In this document: piece after piece, positions 26,784-36,495 of the stretch
Layout of the letters: every line of letters begins with the position of its first letter
Position numbering within the stretch: position 1 is the first letter of the stretch
NCBI RefSeq assembly: GCF_000496695.1
Contig: NZ_BAUJ01000007.1
Span: forward strand, 1-42,376
Reading direction: 5' to 3'
Source: Vibrio halioticoli NBRC 102217
GTDB taxonomy: Bacteria; Pseudomonadota; Gammaproteobacteria; Enterobacterales; Vibrionaceae
Length of the DNA: 42,376 nt
The notes under the pieces: generated by a model
Seen by the model: only the letters and a program-made list of their open reading frames with translations
Told to the model about the DNA's origin: nothing
Databases searched by the model: none
Position numbers and translations under genes: made by a program

Positions 26784-27692
26784 TTAGAAATAGCCTTCCA
26801 TCTTCTTCTTCTCCATCGAACCGGAGGAGTCGTTATCAATCACGCGCCCTTGTCGTTCGGAAGTCGCTGTGAGCAACATTTCTTGGATAATTTCAGGAAG
26901 TGTTTCAGCTTTTGATTCGATAGCACCAGTAAGCGGGTAACAGCCTAAGGTACGGAAACGGACTTTTTTCATTTGCGGAGTTTCGCCCGGCTCTAAAGGC
27001 ATACGTTCGTCATCAACCATGATCAGTGTGCCGTCACGTTCCACTACAGGACGCTCTTTAGCAAAATACAGCGGAACCATGTCGATGTTTTCTAAGTAGA
27101 TGTATTGCCAGATATCCAGTTCAGTCCAGTTTGATAGTGGGAATACACGGATGCTTTCGCCTTTATCTACGCGAGCGTTATAGATTTGCCAAAGTTCAGG
27201 ACGTTGGTTTTTAGGGTCCCAACGATGATTTTGATCTCGGAAAGAATAGACACGCTCTTTAGCGCGAGATTTCTCTTCATCACGACGGGCACCACCAAAA
27301 GCGGCGTCAAAGCCATGTTCATTAAGTGCTTGCTTTAAACCTTCTGTTTTCATGATGTCAGTGTGCTTTGCACTGCCATGAGTGAAAGGGCTAATGTCCA
27401 TATCCAAACCACGTTGGTTTTTATGCACAATCAGATCAAGCTCATACTTTTCTGCGAGCTCATCACGAAATTCAATCATCTGCTTGAATTTCCAGTTGGT
27501 ATCGACATGTAAAAGCGGGAATGGCACTCGAGCTGGATAAAAGGCTTTTCGTGCAAGATGAAGTAATACAGAAGAATCTTTACCAATAGAGTAAAGCATT
27601 ACTGGGTTTTCAAACTCAGCAGTCACCTCGCGGATGATCTGAATTGATTCAGCTTCAAGGGCTTTTAAGTGGGTAAGTCGAGCGGTATCCAT
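26784..27692 (-). CDS. cysD: Sulfate adenylyltransferase subunit 2
   Basis: The catalytic ATP pyrophosphatase subunit of ATP sulfurylase. The 302 residues contain the PP-loop S-I-G-K-D-S-S (35-41), the [15 protein letters not shown] segment and the conserved C-terminal E-K-K-K-M-E-G-Y-F. Length equals that of the enterobacterial enzyme. First gene of the sulfate operon; a purine-rich AGGGA lies about 12 bases before the ATG. Cysteine-pathway operons are normally activated by CysB, but no CysB site can be called with confidence. Confidence 0.97.
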   Translation of the reverse strand: MDTARLTHLKALEAESIQIIREVTAEFENPVMLYSIGKDSSVLLHLARKAFYPARVPFPLLHVDTNWKFKQMIEFRDELAEKYELDLIVHKNQRGLDMDISPFTHGSAKHTDIMKTEGLKQALNEHGFDAAFGGARRDEEKSRAKERVYSFRDQNHRWDPKNQRPELWQIYNARVDKGESIRVFPLSNWTELDIWQYIYLENIDMVPLYFAKERPVVERDGTLIMVDDERMPLEPGETPQMKKVRFRTLGCYPLTGAIESKAETLPEIIQEMLLTATSERQGRVIDNDSSGSMEKKKMEGYF

Positions 27693-27743
27693 AATAGATG
27701 TCTATCCCTGTTATTAAGATGTGATAGCAAGCTAACAACAATC

Positions 27744-27771
27744 GATAGCTTTGGCTCATAACTAAGCTATC
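27744..27771 (-). promoter_or_regulatory. Inverted repeat in the cysD leader or promoter
   Basis: Eight-base perfect arms separated by 12 bases, about 52-80 bases upstream of the cysD start. It could be an operator or a leader stem-loop; it does not match a consensus I can name with certainty. Confidence 0.3.
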
Positions 27772-27983
27772 TAAGATAGGCAGAGAAGGACTAAGGGAAA
27801 ATTATCTGATGTGGATTTACTGACAATGTTTATGTTTATCAATAACTTAAGTTCAATTTATTGTCGTAGGAATAATCTTTTAAATACCCACCCTCTTAAA
27901 GCATAAAAAGAACATACTTATAACTAAAGTGAATATATTGAAGTTTTGATAACATTCGCTCTGTAGAGTCTTGGTTGTAAAAA

Positions 27984-28011
27984 ATAACCGAGCTCGCAGG
28001 TGCTCGGTTAT
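27984..28011 (-). terminator. Orphan rho-independent terminator
   Basis: A perfect 10-base stem, ATAACCGAGC with GCTCGGTTAT, and an 8-base loop. On the minus strand it is followed by a run of T (27979-27984 read in reverse), a textbook terminator; on the plus strand it is followed by a weaker T-rich stretch. No gene that needs it is present directly upstream on either strand. Confidence 0.75.
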
Positions 28012-28082
28012 ATTGTGTTTAATCTGCCTATTTAAGAGTCAGGTTTGGCTTAAGGATTGAGCTGCCAATTAAAAGCGTCACT

Positions 28083-29027
28083 ATGAGGTTTGGATTGTAT
28101 GCAATCTACGAAACGGCGCGACAGTATCTGAAAGTTCAAGAAAAGGTGGGCGTGAATAACTTTGAACATAAGCGCGTTCTCACTCCGACCGATCAACAGC
28201 CCGTAGTACGCATGAACCGAGATACATTCTATTCGATGGCTGTTGTTAACGTTTCACAGGGGGCAACGATTACGCTTCCACAAATTCCAGAAGGCAAATA
28301 CATGTCTATGGAAGTGATTACAGAAGATCACCGCATTCAGGCAATGCAATACGGTTCGGGTACTTTTGATCTTTCTACTCATGCTGGCGACCATGTGTAT
28401 GTGATTGTTCGTACCGATGCGACATTTACCGAAGATGAAGTGCATGCGATTCAAGATAAAATGACCATTGACGCAAAAGCGAGCGCAGAATTTAAAGCGC
28501 CACAAGTACAAAAAGGCCCTTTTGAAAAGGTAGAAAAAGAGCTGAAAGCGGAGATGCCAATCATATTGAAACGAGATGGTGCTCAGGCAACCGCAGGTAT
28601 GTTTACTGATCCGCAAGATGAATCCAAAGAGCTATTTACAGAAGAGAAGTATGCGGTAGGTGCGGCAATCGGTTGGGGCGGGGCGCAACTGCAAGACAAT
28701 ATTTATGAAGTATCAGGTAACTTCCCAGCAGATACTTGTCACCAAGCGACTTTTGAAGACCCAGAAAATCAGGCTTTTTGGTCAGTAACTGTATATAACA
28801 AACAGGGCTTTATGTTTAACGATGTGGCAAATGTCAGCTCGAATACGGCGACTAAAAATGCTGATGGTACTTATACCGTGAGCTTTGGTTGTGGTGATGA
28901 TGCGCCAAACAATATTGCGACTAAGAACGACTCTGGCGTATTTAACCTAGCGTTCCGTCATTATATGCCAAGCCAAAAGATGCGCGATGGTTTCCGAGTG
29001 CTGCCTTTAGTGAAGGCGGTTAACTAA
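28083..29027 (+). CDS. DUF1254/DUF1214 domain protein lacking a signal peptide (possible 5' truncation)
   Basis: 314 residues. The N-terminal part contains the DUF1254-type R-M-N-R-D-T-F-Y-S-M-A-V motif and an E-D-H segment; the C-terminal part, from about residue 210, is a DUF1214-type domain with F-W-S-V-T-V-Y and a closing Y-M-P-S...G-F-R-V-L-P. The function of the family is unknown. Relatives I know of usually carry an N-terminal signal peptide and are exported; here the domain begins almost at the first Met. The ATG at 28083 has no ribosome-binding site, and the in-frame sequence back to a stop at 28020-28022 encodes no hydrophobic segment. The gene may have lost its 5' end and may be a pseudogene. 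It is unrelated in strand to its neighbours. Confidence 0.68.
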   Translation: MRFGLYAIYETARQYLKVQEKVGVNNFEHKRVLTPTDQQPVVRMNRDTFYSMAVVNVSQGATITLPQIPEGKYMSMEVITEDHRIQAMQYGSGTFDLSTHAGDHVYVIVRTDATFTEDEVHAIQDKMTIDAKASAEFKAPQVQKGPFEKVEKELKAEMPIILKRDGAQATAGMFTDPQDESKELFTEEKYAVGAAIGWGGAQLQDNIYEVSGNFPADTCHQATFEDPENQAFWSVTVYNKQGFMFNDVANVSSNTATKNADGTYTVSFGCGDDAPNNIATKNDSGVFNLAFRHYMPSQKMRDGFRVLPLVKAVN

Positions 29028-29084
29028 ATAGAAAACAGCATCAGTTTTGCATAATTAGTCTATAAATCGGAGTGTTTGTGAATG

Positions 29085-29117
29085 CAAAGCCCTGCTTCTT
29101 GTTGAAGCAGGGCTTTG
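29085..29117. terminator. Strong hairpin between convergent DUF1254 gene and ppsA
   Basis: A perfect 14-base GC-rich stem (29085-29098 with 29104-29117) with a 5-base loop, inside an outer ATGCA/TGCAT repeat. No long T-run follows on either strand, but the position between two converging genes favours a terminator for both. Confidence 0.65.
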
Positions 29118-29147
29118 TTAGGTATTGCATGAAGCGTTCTTATTTAT

Positions 29148-31520
29148 CTACTTATTTATGACGTTACCAAGCTTCAACCATGTATCGATAACCGTATCCG
29201 GGTTTAGTGAAACAGAGCTGATGCCTTGTTCCATTAACCACTCTGCTAGGTCGTCATGATCAGATGGGCCTTGGCCACAAATGCCCACGTATTTACCTGC
29301 TTTGGTTGCTGCATCGATAGCCATTTTCAGCATCGCTTTTACAGCAGGGTCACGCTCATCGAATAGGTGTGCCACATCACCTGAATCTCGGTCTAGGCCA
29401 AGAGTCAGTTGTGTCATGTCGTTTGAACCGATAGAGAAGCCATCGAAGTACTTCAAGAACTCGTCAGCCAAGATTGCATTCGATGGTAGCTCACACATCA
29501 TGATAACTTTTAGACCTTGCTCGCCACGGCGAAGATCAAACTTAGCCAGAATGTCAATAACCGATGCCGCTTCGCTTGGAGTACGAACGAATGGAATCAT
29601 GATTTCAACGTTCTTAAGACCCATTTCGTTGCGAACGCGTTTGATCGCTTGAGTTTCTAGCTCGAAGCAGTCTTCGAATACCGGTGAGATGTAACGAGAT
29701 GCGCCACGAAAGCCCAGCATTGGGTTCTCTTCATGCGGTTCAAACGTTTTACCGCCGACTAGGTTGCTGTACTCGTTTGACTTAAAGTCAGACATACGTA
29801 CGATTACACGCTTAGGCCAGAACGCAGATGCGATAGTCGCGATGCCTTCTGTCAGTTTGCTTACGTAGAAATCGATTGGATCTTTGTAGCCGCGAATACG
29901 TTCGCTGATTTCTGCTTTTAGCTCGTCAGTTTGTGCATCGAAGTTCAATAGGGCTTTCGGGTGAATACCGATCATCTTGTTGATGATGAATTCAAGGCGA
30001 GCTAGGCCAACACCTTCGTTGGGGATTTGTGCGAAATCGAAAGCACGATCTGGGTTACCTACGTTCATCATTACCTTAGCGGGTAGCATTGGTAGCTCAT
30101 CAACCTCAGAACGTTTGATTTCAAAGTCGAGTTCACCGTTGTAAACGTAGCCTGTTTCACCTTCTGAGCATGACACTGTTACGGTATCGCCAATGTTTAG
30201 GCTGCTTGTTGCGGTACCACAACCAACAATCGCAGGGATACCAAGCTCACGAGCAATGATTGCAGCGTGACAAGTACGGCCGCCACGGTTAGTGACAATC
30301 GCAGACGCTTTCTTCATCACAGGTTCCCAATCTGGGTCTGTCATGTCTGTGACCAGTACGTCACCTTCTTGGACCAGTGACATTTGGTCTAGAGAGTCAA
30401 CCAAACGAACAGGGCCTGAGCCGATACGTTGACCGATAGCACGGCCTTCAACTAAGACATCGGCCTTGTTGTTTAGCTCGTAACGCTCAATAACGTTTTG
30501 ATCGCTTTGAGAACATACCGTTTCAGGACGTGCTTGAACAATGTATAACTTACCGTCGATGCCGTCTTTAGCCCACTCAATGTCCATCGGACGTTGGTAG
30601 TGCTTCTCGATGATCATCGCTTGTTTGGCCAGTTCTTTGATCTCTTCATCGTTCAGTGAAAACTCGTTACGCTCTTGCGTGTCGGTATCGATGATATCAA
30701 CTTGCTTGCCGATCTCTTGGTTGGTTGAGTAGATCATCTTGATCAGCTTAGAACCAAACGTCTTCTTAACGATTGGGTCGTGACCCGCTTCTAACATTGG
30801 CTTATGAACGTAAAATTCATCTGGGTTCACTGCGCCCTGTACAACCATTTCGCCGAGACCCCAAGAAGAGGTGATGAATACCACTTGGTCGAAGCCAGAC
30901 TCAGTATCCAGCGTAAACATCACGCCTGAAGAGGCTTTGTCTGAACGAACCATGCGTTGAATACCCGCAGACAGTGAAATGCCACGGTGGTCAAAGCCTT
31001 GGTGTACGCGGTAAGAGATAGCGCGGTCGTTAAACAGTGATGCGTAAACGTGCTTGGTTGCTTCGAGTACCGCATCGATACCTTTCACGTTAAGGAAGGT
31101 CTCTTGCTGACCTGCGAATGAAGCATCTGGAAGATCTTCTGCGGTTGCCGATGAGCGCACCGCTACAGACAATTCTTCGTTGTCTTCAATTAGTTCGCGG
31201 TAGTTATCACGGATATCTTGCTCTAGTGATTCTGGGAAAGGTGCGTCTAGAACCCATTGTCGAATCGTTGCACCTGTCTTACGCAGTGCGTCGACGTCTT
31301 CAACATCAAGTTCATCAAGTAGTTGATGAATGCGCTCATCGAGACCTTTGTAGTCAAGAAAGTCGTTAAACGCATACGAAGTGGTAGCAAAACCATTAGG
31401 AACAGAAACACCAGCATTGGACAGGTTAGAAACCATCTCGCCCAGTGAAGCGTTCTTACCGCCGACTTTGTCGACATCTTCCATGGATAGGCCATTGAAC
31501 CATAAAGTATTATTTTGCAT
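29148..31520 (-). CDS. ppsA: Phosphoenolpyruvate synthase (pyruvate, water dikinase)
   Basis: Converts pyruvate and ATP to PEP, AMP and phosphate for gluconeogenesis. The 790 residues show the N-terminal ATP-grasp-like domain (motif [19 protein letters not shown], near 120), the swivelling phosphohistidine domain with GGRTCHAA (His418 catalytic), and the C-terminal PEP/pyruvate barrel ending in a [10 protein letters not shown] motif. Thr416, two residues before the catalytic His, corresponds to the regulatory threonine modified by PpsR, whose gene lies divergently 178 bases away. A clear GGAGA ribosome-binding site precedes the ATG. Confidence 0.97.
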   Translation of the reverse strand: MQNNTLWFNGLSMEDVDKVGGKNASLGEMVSNLSNAGVSVPNGFATTSYAFNDFLDYKGLDERIHQLLDELDVEDVDALRKTGATIRQWVLDAPFPESLEQDIRDNYRELIEDNEELSVAVRSSATAEDLPDASFAGQQETFLNVKGIDAVLEATKHVYASLFNDRAISYRVHQGFDHRGISLSAGIQRMVRSDKASSGVMFTLDTESGFDQVVFITSSWGLGEMVVQGAVNPDEFYVHKPMLEAGHDPIVKKTFGSKLIKMIYSTNQEIGKQVDIIDTDTQERNEFSLNDEEIKELAKQAMIIEKHYQRPMDIEWAKDGIDGKLYIVQARPETVCSQSDQNVIERYELNNKADVLVEGRAIGQRIGSGPVRLVDSLDQMSLVQEGDVLVTDMTDPDWEPVMKKASAIVTNRGGRTCHAAIIARELGIPAIVGCGTATSSLNIGDTVTVSCSEGETGYVYNGELDFEIKRSEVDELPMLPAKVMMNVGNPDRAFDFAQIPNEGVGLARLEFIINKMIGIHPKALLNFDAQTDELKAEISERIRGYKDPIDFYVSKLTEGIATIASAFWPKRVIVRMSDFKSNEYSNLVGGKTFEPHEENPMLGFRGASRYISPVFEDCFELETQAIKRVRNEMGLKNVEIMIPFVRTPSEAASVIDILAKFDLRRGEQGLKVIMMCELPSNAILADEFLKYFDGFSIGSNDMTQLTLGLDRDSGDVAHLFDERDPAVKAMLKMAIDAATKAGKYVGICGQGPSDHDDLAEWLMEQGISSVSLNPDTVIDTWLKLGNVINK

Positions 31521-31698
31521 TTATTTCTCCAGAAACATAGCAAGCATTGTAGGGATTTAAAAGCAAACGATTACGTAGCAGTTTAAAAAAATGTAAATTA
31601 TTTTTTAAAGCTGTGGGGGAGGTAATAGTCAGCAGGGTTTTATTATCTATATTATGGAGACCATCCTACTCAAAATAATTTTAAACATTAAATAAAAA
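31521..31698. promoter_or_regulatory. Divergent ppsA/ppsR promoter region
   Basis: 178 bases, very AT-rich. It contains an imperfect inverted repeat of A/T runs (31579-31613; CAG-TTTAAAAAAAT paired with ATTTTTTAAA-CTG). Both genes must start from here. Cra activates pps in enterobacteria, but no convincing Cra box is visible. Confidence 0.4.
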
Positions 31699-32532
31699 AT
31701 GCAAATTGATATTCAAAATCGTGACGTATTCTATGTTTCTGATGGAACGGCTATAACATGTGAGACTTTAGGGCGTGTTGTTCTAGGTCAATTTCCATTC
31801 AAAGCCAATGCAAAAACCTTTCCGTTTGTGGAAAGTGAAGACAAACTTTCTGATTTATTAAAAGAGATTGAAGTTTCGTATCGTGATACTGGGTTAAAAC
31901 CGCTGGTGTTCTTTTCGATTGTGATACCGGATATCAAGGCCAAGCTGCTCGGAGCGCCCGCGCACTGTTATGACGTGTTAGAGAGCATAGTGCAGAAAGT
32001 ACAAGATGACATTCAGATGGCTCCTGTTCCTAAATTGCAGCGCTCACACAGTGTAAATAAGGATTCAGTTAAGTATTTCGATCGTATTGCTGCGATAGAG
32101 TATACGCTCGCACACGATGATGGCATCACGCTAAAAGGGTTGGAAGAAGCCGACATCATCTTATTGGGTGTTTCTCGAAGTGGCAAAACACCAACTAGTT
32201 TGTATATGGCGATGCAATTTGGTTTACGCGTAGCAAACTACCCATTTATCCATGATGACCTAGCGCGCTTAAAGCTGTTGCCAGAATTTGAAATCTACCG
32301 ACACAAACTGTTTGGGTTAACGATTGAAGCAGAAAGATTGATGGAGATTCGAGAGAACCGCTTAGCAGGCAGTGAATACGCCAGTGACTCACAATGTTTG
32401 TATGAGTTACAAACGGTAGAGGCGATGTTCCGCCGAGAAGCGATACCTTACATCAACACCTCTTCACTATCGGTTGAAGAAATTTCGACACGCATCTTGG
32501 AGCGAACGGGTTTACGACGCCGCTTGCTTTAA
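31699..32532 (+). CDS. ppsR: PEP synthase regulatory protein (bifunctional kinase/pyrophosphorylase)
   Basis: DUF299-family serine/threonine kinase that inactivates PEP synthase by ADP-dependent phosphorylation of the Thr near the catalytic His, and reactivates it by phosphate-dependent dephosphorylation. The 277 residues contain the P-loop-like GVSRSGKT (157-164) and the N-terminal [11 protein letters not shown] signature. Length fits the family. Divergent from its target ppsA, as is usual in gamma-proteobacteria. No strong ribosome-binding site precedes the ATG. Confidence 0.96.
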   Translation: MQIDIQNRDVFYVSDGTAITCETLGRVVLGQFPFKANAKTFPFVESEDKLSDLLKEIEVSYRDTGLKPLVFFSIVIPDIKAKLLGAPAHCYDVLESIVQKVQDDIQMAPVPKLQRSHSVNKDSVKYFDRIAAIEYTLAHDDGITLKGLEEADIILLGVSRSGKTPTSLYMAMQFGLRVANYPFIHDDLARLKLLPEFEIYRHKLFGLTIEAERLMEIRENRLAGSEYASDSQCLYELQTVEAMFRREAIPYINTSSLSVEEISTRILERTGLRRRLL

Positions 32533-32563
32533 GTGTTTGGTTGATAAAAGCTATGCTTTTGTT

Positions 32564-32591
32564 TTGTTGCTCCTGCTATAAGGAGCAACAA
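32564..32591. terminator. Hairpin between convergent ppsR and hutD
   Basis: A perfect 11-base stem, TTGTTGCTCCT with AGGAGCAACAA, and a 6-base loop. It begins about 30 bases after the ppsR stop and lies about 105 bases beyond the hutD stop. No T-run follows on either strand, so it may be a weak or factor-assisted terminator. Confidence 0.55.
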
Positions 32592-32695
32592 GGTGATCTT
32601 GTCCGTGATTCCTACCTATTGCTTAAGGAAAGGTTAACGAAATGGATCACTGGTTTTATGGACTGAACGGTCTCTAGATGTAGAGAAATGAATGT

Positions 32696-33475
32696 CTAGT
32701 GAGCCGATAATATGACTGGATGCTGCTGAGTAGGGTGCGGCATAACTTGTGTTTGCCAACTATACACCTCTTTAATGGTTTCAGAGGTCAGCACTTCCCA
32801 CGGCGTGCCGTCGGCAACTATGTTGCCTTGGTTGAGGACGACAATTCTATCGGCGTATTGCGCGGCAAGGTTTAGGTCGTGCAGTACGGCGACCACACAA
32901 GCACCTTGTTTAGCTTGTTGCTGGGTAAGTTGCAAAGTGTTGTGCTGGTGGCTTAAATCCAGCGCCGAGGTGGGTTCATCCAAAAACAGTATTTTGCTGT
33001 GCTCAATGGAGTCTAGTTGAGTCAGCACACGCGCCAAATGCACGCGCTGTTTTTCGCCGCCAGACAGGCTAGGATACAGGCGCTGGGCTAGGTGTAATAT
33101 CCCTGTTTCTTCCATTTTTGTTTTTGCTACGCGAGTGATGTTCTTTTGCCCGCCCGATAAGGTTAACCCGCCTAATTCAACCACTTCTTGCGCGGTAAAA
33201 TTAAAGGTTAGTGAGCTTGATTGAGGCAGTATTCCGAACTGCTTAGCCAGCACTTTTTTATCCCAATCACACAAAGGTTTACCCATGATCAGGTGCTCAC
33301 CTGAGTAGGGCATTTCATTGCTGAGTGTTTTTAATAAAGTGCTTTTTCCTGTGCCATTCGGGCCAAGTAATACGGTGAATTCATGAGAATGAAATTCGAT
33401 ATTGACCTTATCTAAAATGGACTTTTTACCGATATTTACTGAAATATCGGAGCATTTTACTACTGGAATGCGCAT
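32696..33475 (-). CDS. hutD: Heme ABC transporter ATP-binding protein
   Basis: The ATPase that powers heme import across the inner membrane with HutC and HutB (HmuV family). It contains Walker A LLGPNGTGKST, the signature LSGGEKQRVHLARVL, Walker B ILFLDEPTSALD, and an H-loop VLHDLN. The start is set at 33475 because this ATG overlaps the hutC stop as TAATG, the usual translational coupling, giving 259 residues, and the protein then begins MRIPVVKC. An in-frame ATG at 33508 would add 11 residues within hutC. Last gene of the tonB-exbB-exbD-hutBCD operon. Confidence 0.95.
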   Translation of the reverse strand: MRIPVVKCSDISVNIGKKSILDKVNIEFHSHEFTVLLGPNGTGKSTLLKTLSNEMPYSGEHLIMGKPLCDWDKKVLAKQFGILPQSSSLTFNFTAQEVVELGGLTLSGGQKNITRVAKTKMEETGILHLAQRLYPSLSGGEKQRVHLARVLTQLDSIEHSKILFLDEPTSALDLSHQHNTLQLTQQQAKQGACVVAVLHDLNLAAQYADRIVVLNQGNIVADGTPWEVLTSETIKEVYSWQTQVMPHPTQQHPVILSAH

Positions 33476-34539
33476 TAAATTCGTCCTTTTTGCGAGATAA
33501 GTAACCAAATAAAGAAAGGGGCACCTAATACTGCGGTAATGATTCCCACCGGGATTTCTAAGGGAGCAATTAAAATGCGTGACAACATATCAGAGATAAG
33601 CAGCAGCAGTGCGCCCAATACCATAGCCAGAGGCAACAAGGTTTTGTGATTAGGGCCTGAAATCATGCGCCCAATATGCGGCACGATTAGGCCGATAAAA
33701 CCTATCATTCCCGCCAGAGAAACCGTTACCCCAACGCCGGCGGCGGTAAGTAGAATCAATCGACCTTTCAGTTTTTGTACGTTAATGCCCAGATGATTCG
33801 CCTCAGCTTCGCCTAACAATAATGCATTTAAATTCTCGGCGTCTCGGTAAAATAAAAGGCCTAGAATAACGAGCACACTAAAGGCAAATATTACGCCCGA
33901 GAAATTGGCCCCCGCGAGCGAACCCATGGTCCAAAGAGACAAGTCTCTAAGGGCTTGATCATCGGCAAAGTAGTTTAAAAGCCCCAACATAGCCCCCGAA
34001 AGTGCGCCAATGGCCACCCCGGCAAGTAGCATCATAGTGACTGAGGTTCCCGTGGGGGAGGTGCCAAGTTGATAGACTAATAAAGTGGTGATTGCGCCAC
34101 CTAAAAACGAGAACATGGGCACAGTGCCAAACATTAATAGCTGCGGATAGCTTTGCGCCAATGAGCCGAAGACCACAATCGCTAGCGCCGCACCTAATGC
34201 CGCGCCTGCTGAAACGCCAATAATGCCAGGATCGGCAAGAGGGTTTCTAAATAGTCCTTGCATTACCGCGCCACAAATCGCCAATATGCCGCCTATGGCG
34301 ATGGCCAGTAGGGTTCGAGGCAAGCGCACTTGCTGCACTATCATATGAATATGCGCAGGCAGTGCCCCATCATGCAGATCCAAAAACTTAACATTGGAGG
34401 CTAAGGCTCTCATGCTTTGACTAAAGCTGATCTCCATCGGCCCAACACTGATGGAAAGCACGCTAGTGAAGCAAACACAAATCAGCGCAATACTGAGTAA
34501 GGTTGGCGTTGATAGTTTAATCGAGGGTGCAAAGTTCAT
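33475..34539 (-). CDS. hutC: Heme ABC transporter permease
   Basis: FecCD/HmuU-family inner-membrane permease, 354 residues with about nine hydrophobic segments. Family landmarks include R-L-P-R-T-L-L-A-I-A-I-G-G, F-R-N-P-L-A-D-P-G-I-I-G-V-S-A-G-A, and G-F-I-G-L-I-V-P-H-I-G-R-M near the ATPase coupling region. It starts 2 bases after hutB and its stop overlaps the hutD start. Confidence 0.95.
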   Translation of the reverse strand: MNFAPSIKLSTPTLLSIALICVCFTSVLSISVGPMEISFSQSMRALASNVKFLDLHDGALPAHIHMIVQQVRLPRTLLAIAIGGILAICGAVMQGLFRNPLADPGIIGVSAGAALGAALAIVVFGSLAQSYPQLLMFGTVPMFSFLGGAITTLLVYQLGTSPTGTSVTMMLLAGVAIGALSGAMLGLLNYFADDQALRDLSLWTMGSLAGANFSGVIFAFSVLVILGLLFYRDAENLNALLLGEAEANHLGINVQKLKGRLILLTAAGVGVTVSLAGMIGFIGLIVPHIGRMISGPNHKTLLPLAMVLGALLLLISDMLSRILIAPLEIPVGIITAVLGAPFFIWLLISQKGRI

Positions 34540-34541
34540 AA

Positions 34542-35390
34542 TTAGTCGCGCTGGAAGGTTTGATAAAGAGTTTGGCTTAACTCAATGCTTTCAATACCAA
34601 ATCCGCCAATAAGAGCGCTGCCCGGTACTGGAATGATTTGGTTGTTGGAAGCCGCTGAAGTGGCTGCTAGCAGAGGGAATTTATGCAGAATACCTTGCTG
34701 CCCGCCCATGGCATCCCAGGTGCGTTGTGGCACTAAAATGTAATCGGGTTGGATATTGATAATGGCTTCAAAAGACATGGATTTATAAGAGTTAAAGTCT
34801 TGATTTGCAGGGTTTTTACCACCAGCAAGTTGAATGACTTTGTCTATAGTCGTTTCTGAGCCAGCAATAGTGGCAGGGCGACCTTCACTTAACATAGCAA
34901 AAATAGCTTTAGGGTGATGTTTAGGATCAAGCTTGGCTAGATTTTCCATTTGATTGTGAAGTTTATCTTTAAGTTCAATGGCTTGTTCTTCTTTGCCTGT
35001 GACACTGGCTACCGTATCAATACGTGCATCTAGATCAGCTTCACTGTTGCCCGCAGGGACAGTAATTACCTTTATGCCTGCAGATTTTAGTAAGGCCAGA
35101 GCTGTGTCAGGGCCCATTTCGTTAGAGCCGATAATATGCGTTGGATTTTGCGCCATTAACCCTTCTGCTGACAGTTGGCGATGGTAACCCACCTGCGGCA
35201 ACTCGCCAGTAGGATCAAAATGCTTACTGGTGATATCAATCGCTACCAATTGATCTTTAGCATCTAGAGCATACAAAAGCTCGGTAACGCTAGAGCCCAC
35301 GCTGATGATTCTGTTAGGTTCACTTTGCGTATTAGCTAAAGTAAACGAGGAGAAAAACGCTAGGGTGATGAATAAAAGTGTTTGTTTCAT
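34542..35390 (-). CDS. hutB: Periplasmic heme-binding protein
   Basis: Substrate-binding protein (HmuT/BtuF-like) that carries heme from the outer-membrane receptor to HutCD. The 282 residues start with a signal peptide (M-K-Q-T-L-L-F-I-T-L...F-T-L-A-N). The mature part has R-I-I-S-V-G-S-S-V-T-E-L-L-Y-A-L, typical of the class III binding fold, and a VGYHRQLS-x-E segment that probably contributes heme ligands. The start overlaps the exbD stop by 4 bases. Confidence 0.94.
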   Translation of the reverse strand: MKQTLLFITLAFFSSFTLANTQSEPNRIISVGSSVTELLYALDAKDQLVAIDITSKHFDPTGELPQVGYHRQLSAEGLMAQNPTHIIGSNEMGPDTALALLKSAGIKVITVPAGNSEADLDARIDTVASVTGKEEQAIELKDKLHNQMENLAKLDPKHHPKAIFAMLSEGRPATIAGSETTIDKVIQLAGGKNPANQDFNSYKSMSFEAIINIQPDYILVPQRTWDAMGGQQGILHKFPLLAATSAASNNQIIPVPGSALIGGFGIESIELSQTLYQTFQRD

Positions 35391-35809
35391 TGGGTACTCT
35401 CTTCCATGACAATGTTTGTCGCATCAATATTGTTGGTTTGTAGCCAAGCGAGCAGTTTTAGCATCGACTCCACATCGGCAGATTTATCGGGCGAGATAAT
35501 CAAATCTCTTTCTGGTGACATTGTCACTTTTTCTAATAAGGTACGGGTAAAAGCATTCCAATTGGCAAAGCTTTCACCATCAATGGCCCACTTGGGCTCA
35601 GAGGTTAAAATATTCACGGTAATCACCGTTTTATTTTGGTCACTGAGTACTTGTGCATCTTCTGTTTGAGGAATGGCCACCTCCATTGTTTTAATGGTGA
35701 TATTGGCGGTTAATAAAAGAAACACCATCACGATAAAAATAATATCGAGTAGGGGAGTCAAATCGGGTTTAAATTCTTCATCAAACAGAGAAGACTGAGA
35801 CTTGATCAT
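35387..35809 (-). CDS. exbD: TonB-system biopolymer transport protein ExbD
   Basis: 140 residues with one N-terminal membrane segment, P-L-L-D-I-I-F-I-V-M-V-F-L-L-L, carrying the conserved Asp needed for proton use, and a periplasmic domain. Works with ExbB to energise TonB. Overlaps exbB and hutB by 4 bases each, so translation is coupled through the operon. By position it is the ExbD1 of the Vibrio heme-linked TonB1 system. Confidence 0.94.
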   Translation of the reverse strand: MIKSQSSLFDEEFKPDLTPLLDIIFIVMVFLLLTANITIKTMEVAIPQTEDAQVLSDQNKTVITVNILTSEPKWAIDGESFANWNAFTRTLLEKVTMSPERDLIISPDKSADVESMLKLLAWLQTNNIDATNIVMEESTQ

Positions 35810-36477
35810 GCAACGACCTCTTCACATGACTTTGCATTATCAGGACACTCAATAGAGATACCTTCAATGTGTAAGTTACTGTGATTTAAGGTGTATTCGA
35901 TAGTCGCTAAGGTTTTTTCTATCCACATGCTAAGCAGTTGTGCGCCGGTAATGGCAGGCAAAGCAATTAATAGCCCGACCGCAGTGGTAGACATTGCCAA
36001 GCCTAAGCCATCAGCCAAAACTGATGGAGAAATCGATCCTGAGGTCAGTGCTAAGCCTTTAAACATTTCAATTAGGCCCAATACCGTGCCAAGCAAACCA
36101 ATCAAAGGGCTGATGACTCCTATGATAGAAAGGGTACGTATGCCTGATTTATATTGCTGACGCTTTTTAAACAACCAGATGCTAACGGCTTCTTCTCGGA
36201 GATCTTTAGTAAAAGAGCGATGACCAAGCAACATGCGCATGGCTTGAAACATAATAGTTTTACCTTGCAGATCGCGTTCAATGAACTTTTCAACTTGCTC
36301 AGAATTTGAAAAATCAATGCGGTGCACTTTGGATAATATTTGTGTGGTGTGAGTTCTGCCATTAAGCAGCATATAAAAAGTGCGTTCGATGATGAGCATA
36401 AGCGTGAGAGCTGACAAAACGGTCAGTGGTATGGTCATCATTCCTAATTGGCTGTGAAGCGTAATCAAGGTGTTCAT
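35806..36477 (-). CDS. exbB: TonB-system proton channel protein ExbB
   Basis: MotA/TolQ/ExbB family, 223 residues with three membrane segments (about 12-32, 120-140, 160-185). It has the conserved G-L-L-G-T-V-L-G-L-I-E-M-F and G-L-A-M-S-T-T-A-V-G-L-L-I-A-L-P motifs that line the channel. Starts 18 bases after tonB. Confidence 0.95.
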   Translation of the reverse strand: MNTLITLHSQLGMMTIPLTVLSALTLMLIIERTFYMLLNGRTHTTQILSKVHRIDFSNSEQVEKFIERDLQGKTIMFQAMRMLLGHRSFTKDLREEAVSIWLFKKRQQYKSGIRTLSIIGVISPLIGLLGTVLGLIEMFKGLALTSGSISPSVLADGLGLAMSTTAVGLLIALPAITGAQLLSMWIEKTLATIEYTLNHSNLHIEGISIECPDNAKSCEEVVA

Positions 36478-36495
36478 AGTGAGCTCGTGTTAAAT

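Larger units (their letters stand above)
27693..28082. other. Upstream region of the sulfate operon and 5' flank of the DUF1254 gene
   Basis: A 390-base AT-rich stretch without a credible gene. It should contain the cysD promoter on the minus strand. It holds an inverted repeat, GATAGCTT/AAGCTATC (27744-27751 and 27764-27771), in the likely cysD leader, and the hairpin-terminator at 27984-28011. No signal-peptide-coding sequence for the DUF1254 gene is found in any frame. Confidence 0.5.

Noticed and set aside
31579..31613. A/T-run inverted repeat between ppsA and ppsR as a specific operator
   Set aside because: It is built mostly from A and T runs, which pair easily by chance; no known regulator consensus fits.
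33476..33508. Upstream ATG for hutD at 33508
   Set aside because: It lies inside hutC; the TAATG overlap at 33473-33477 is the usual start context and gives the normal family N terminus.
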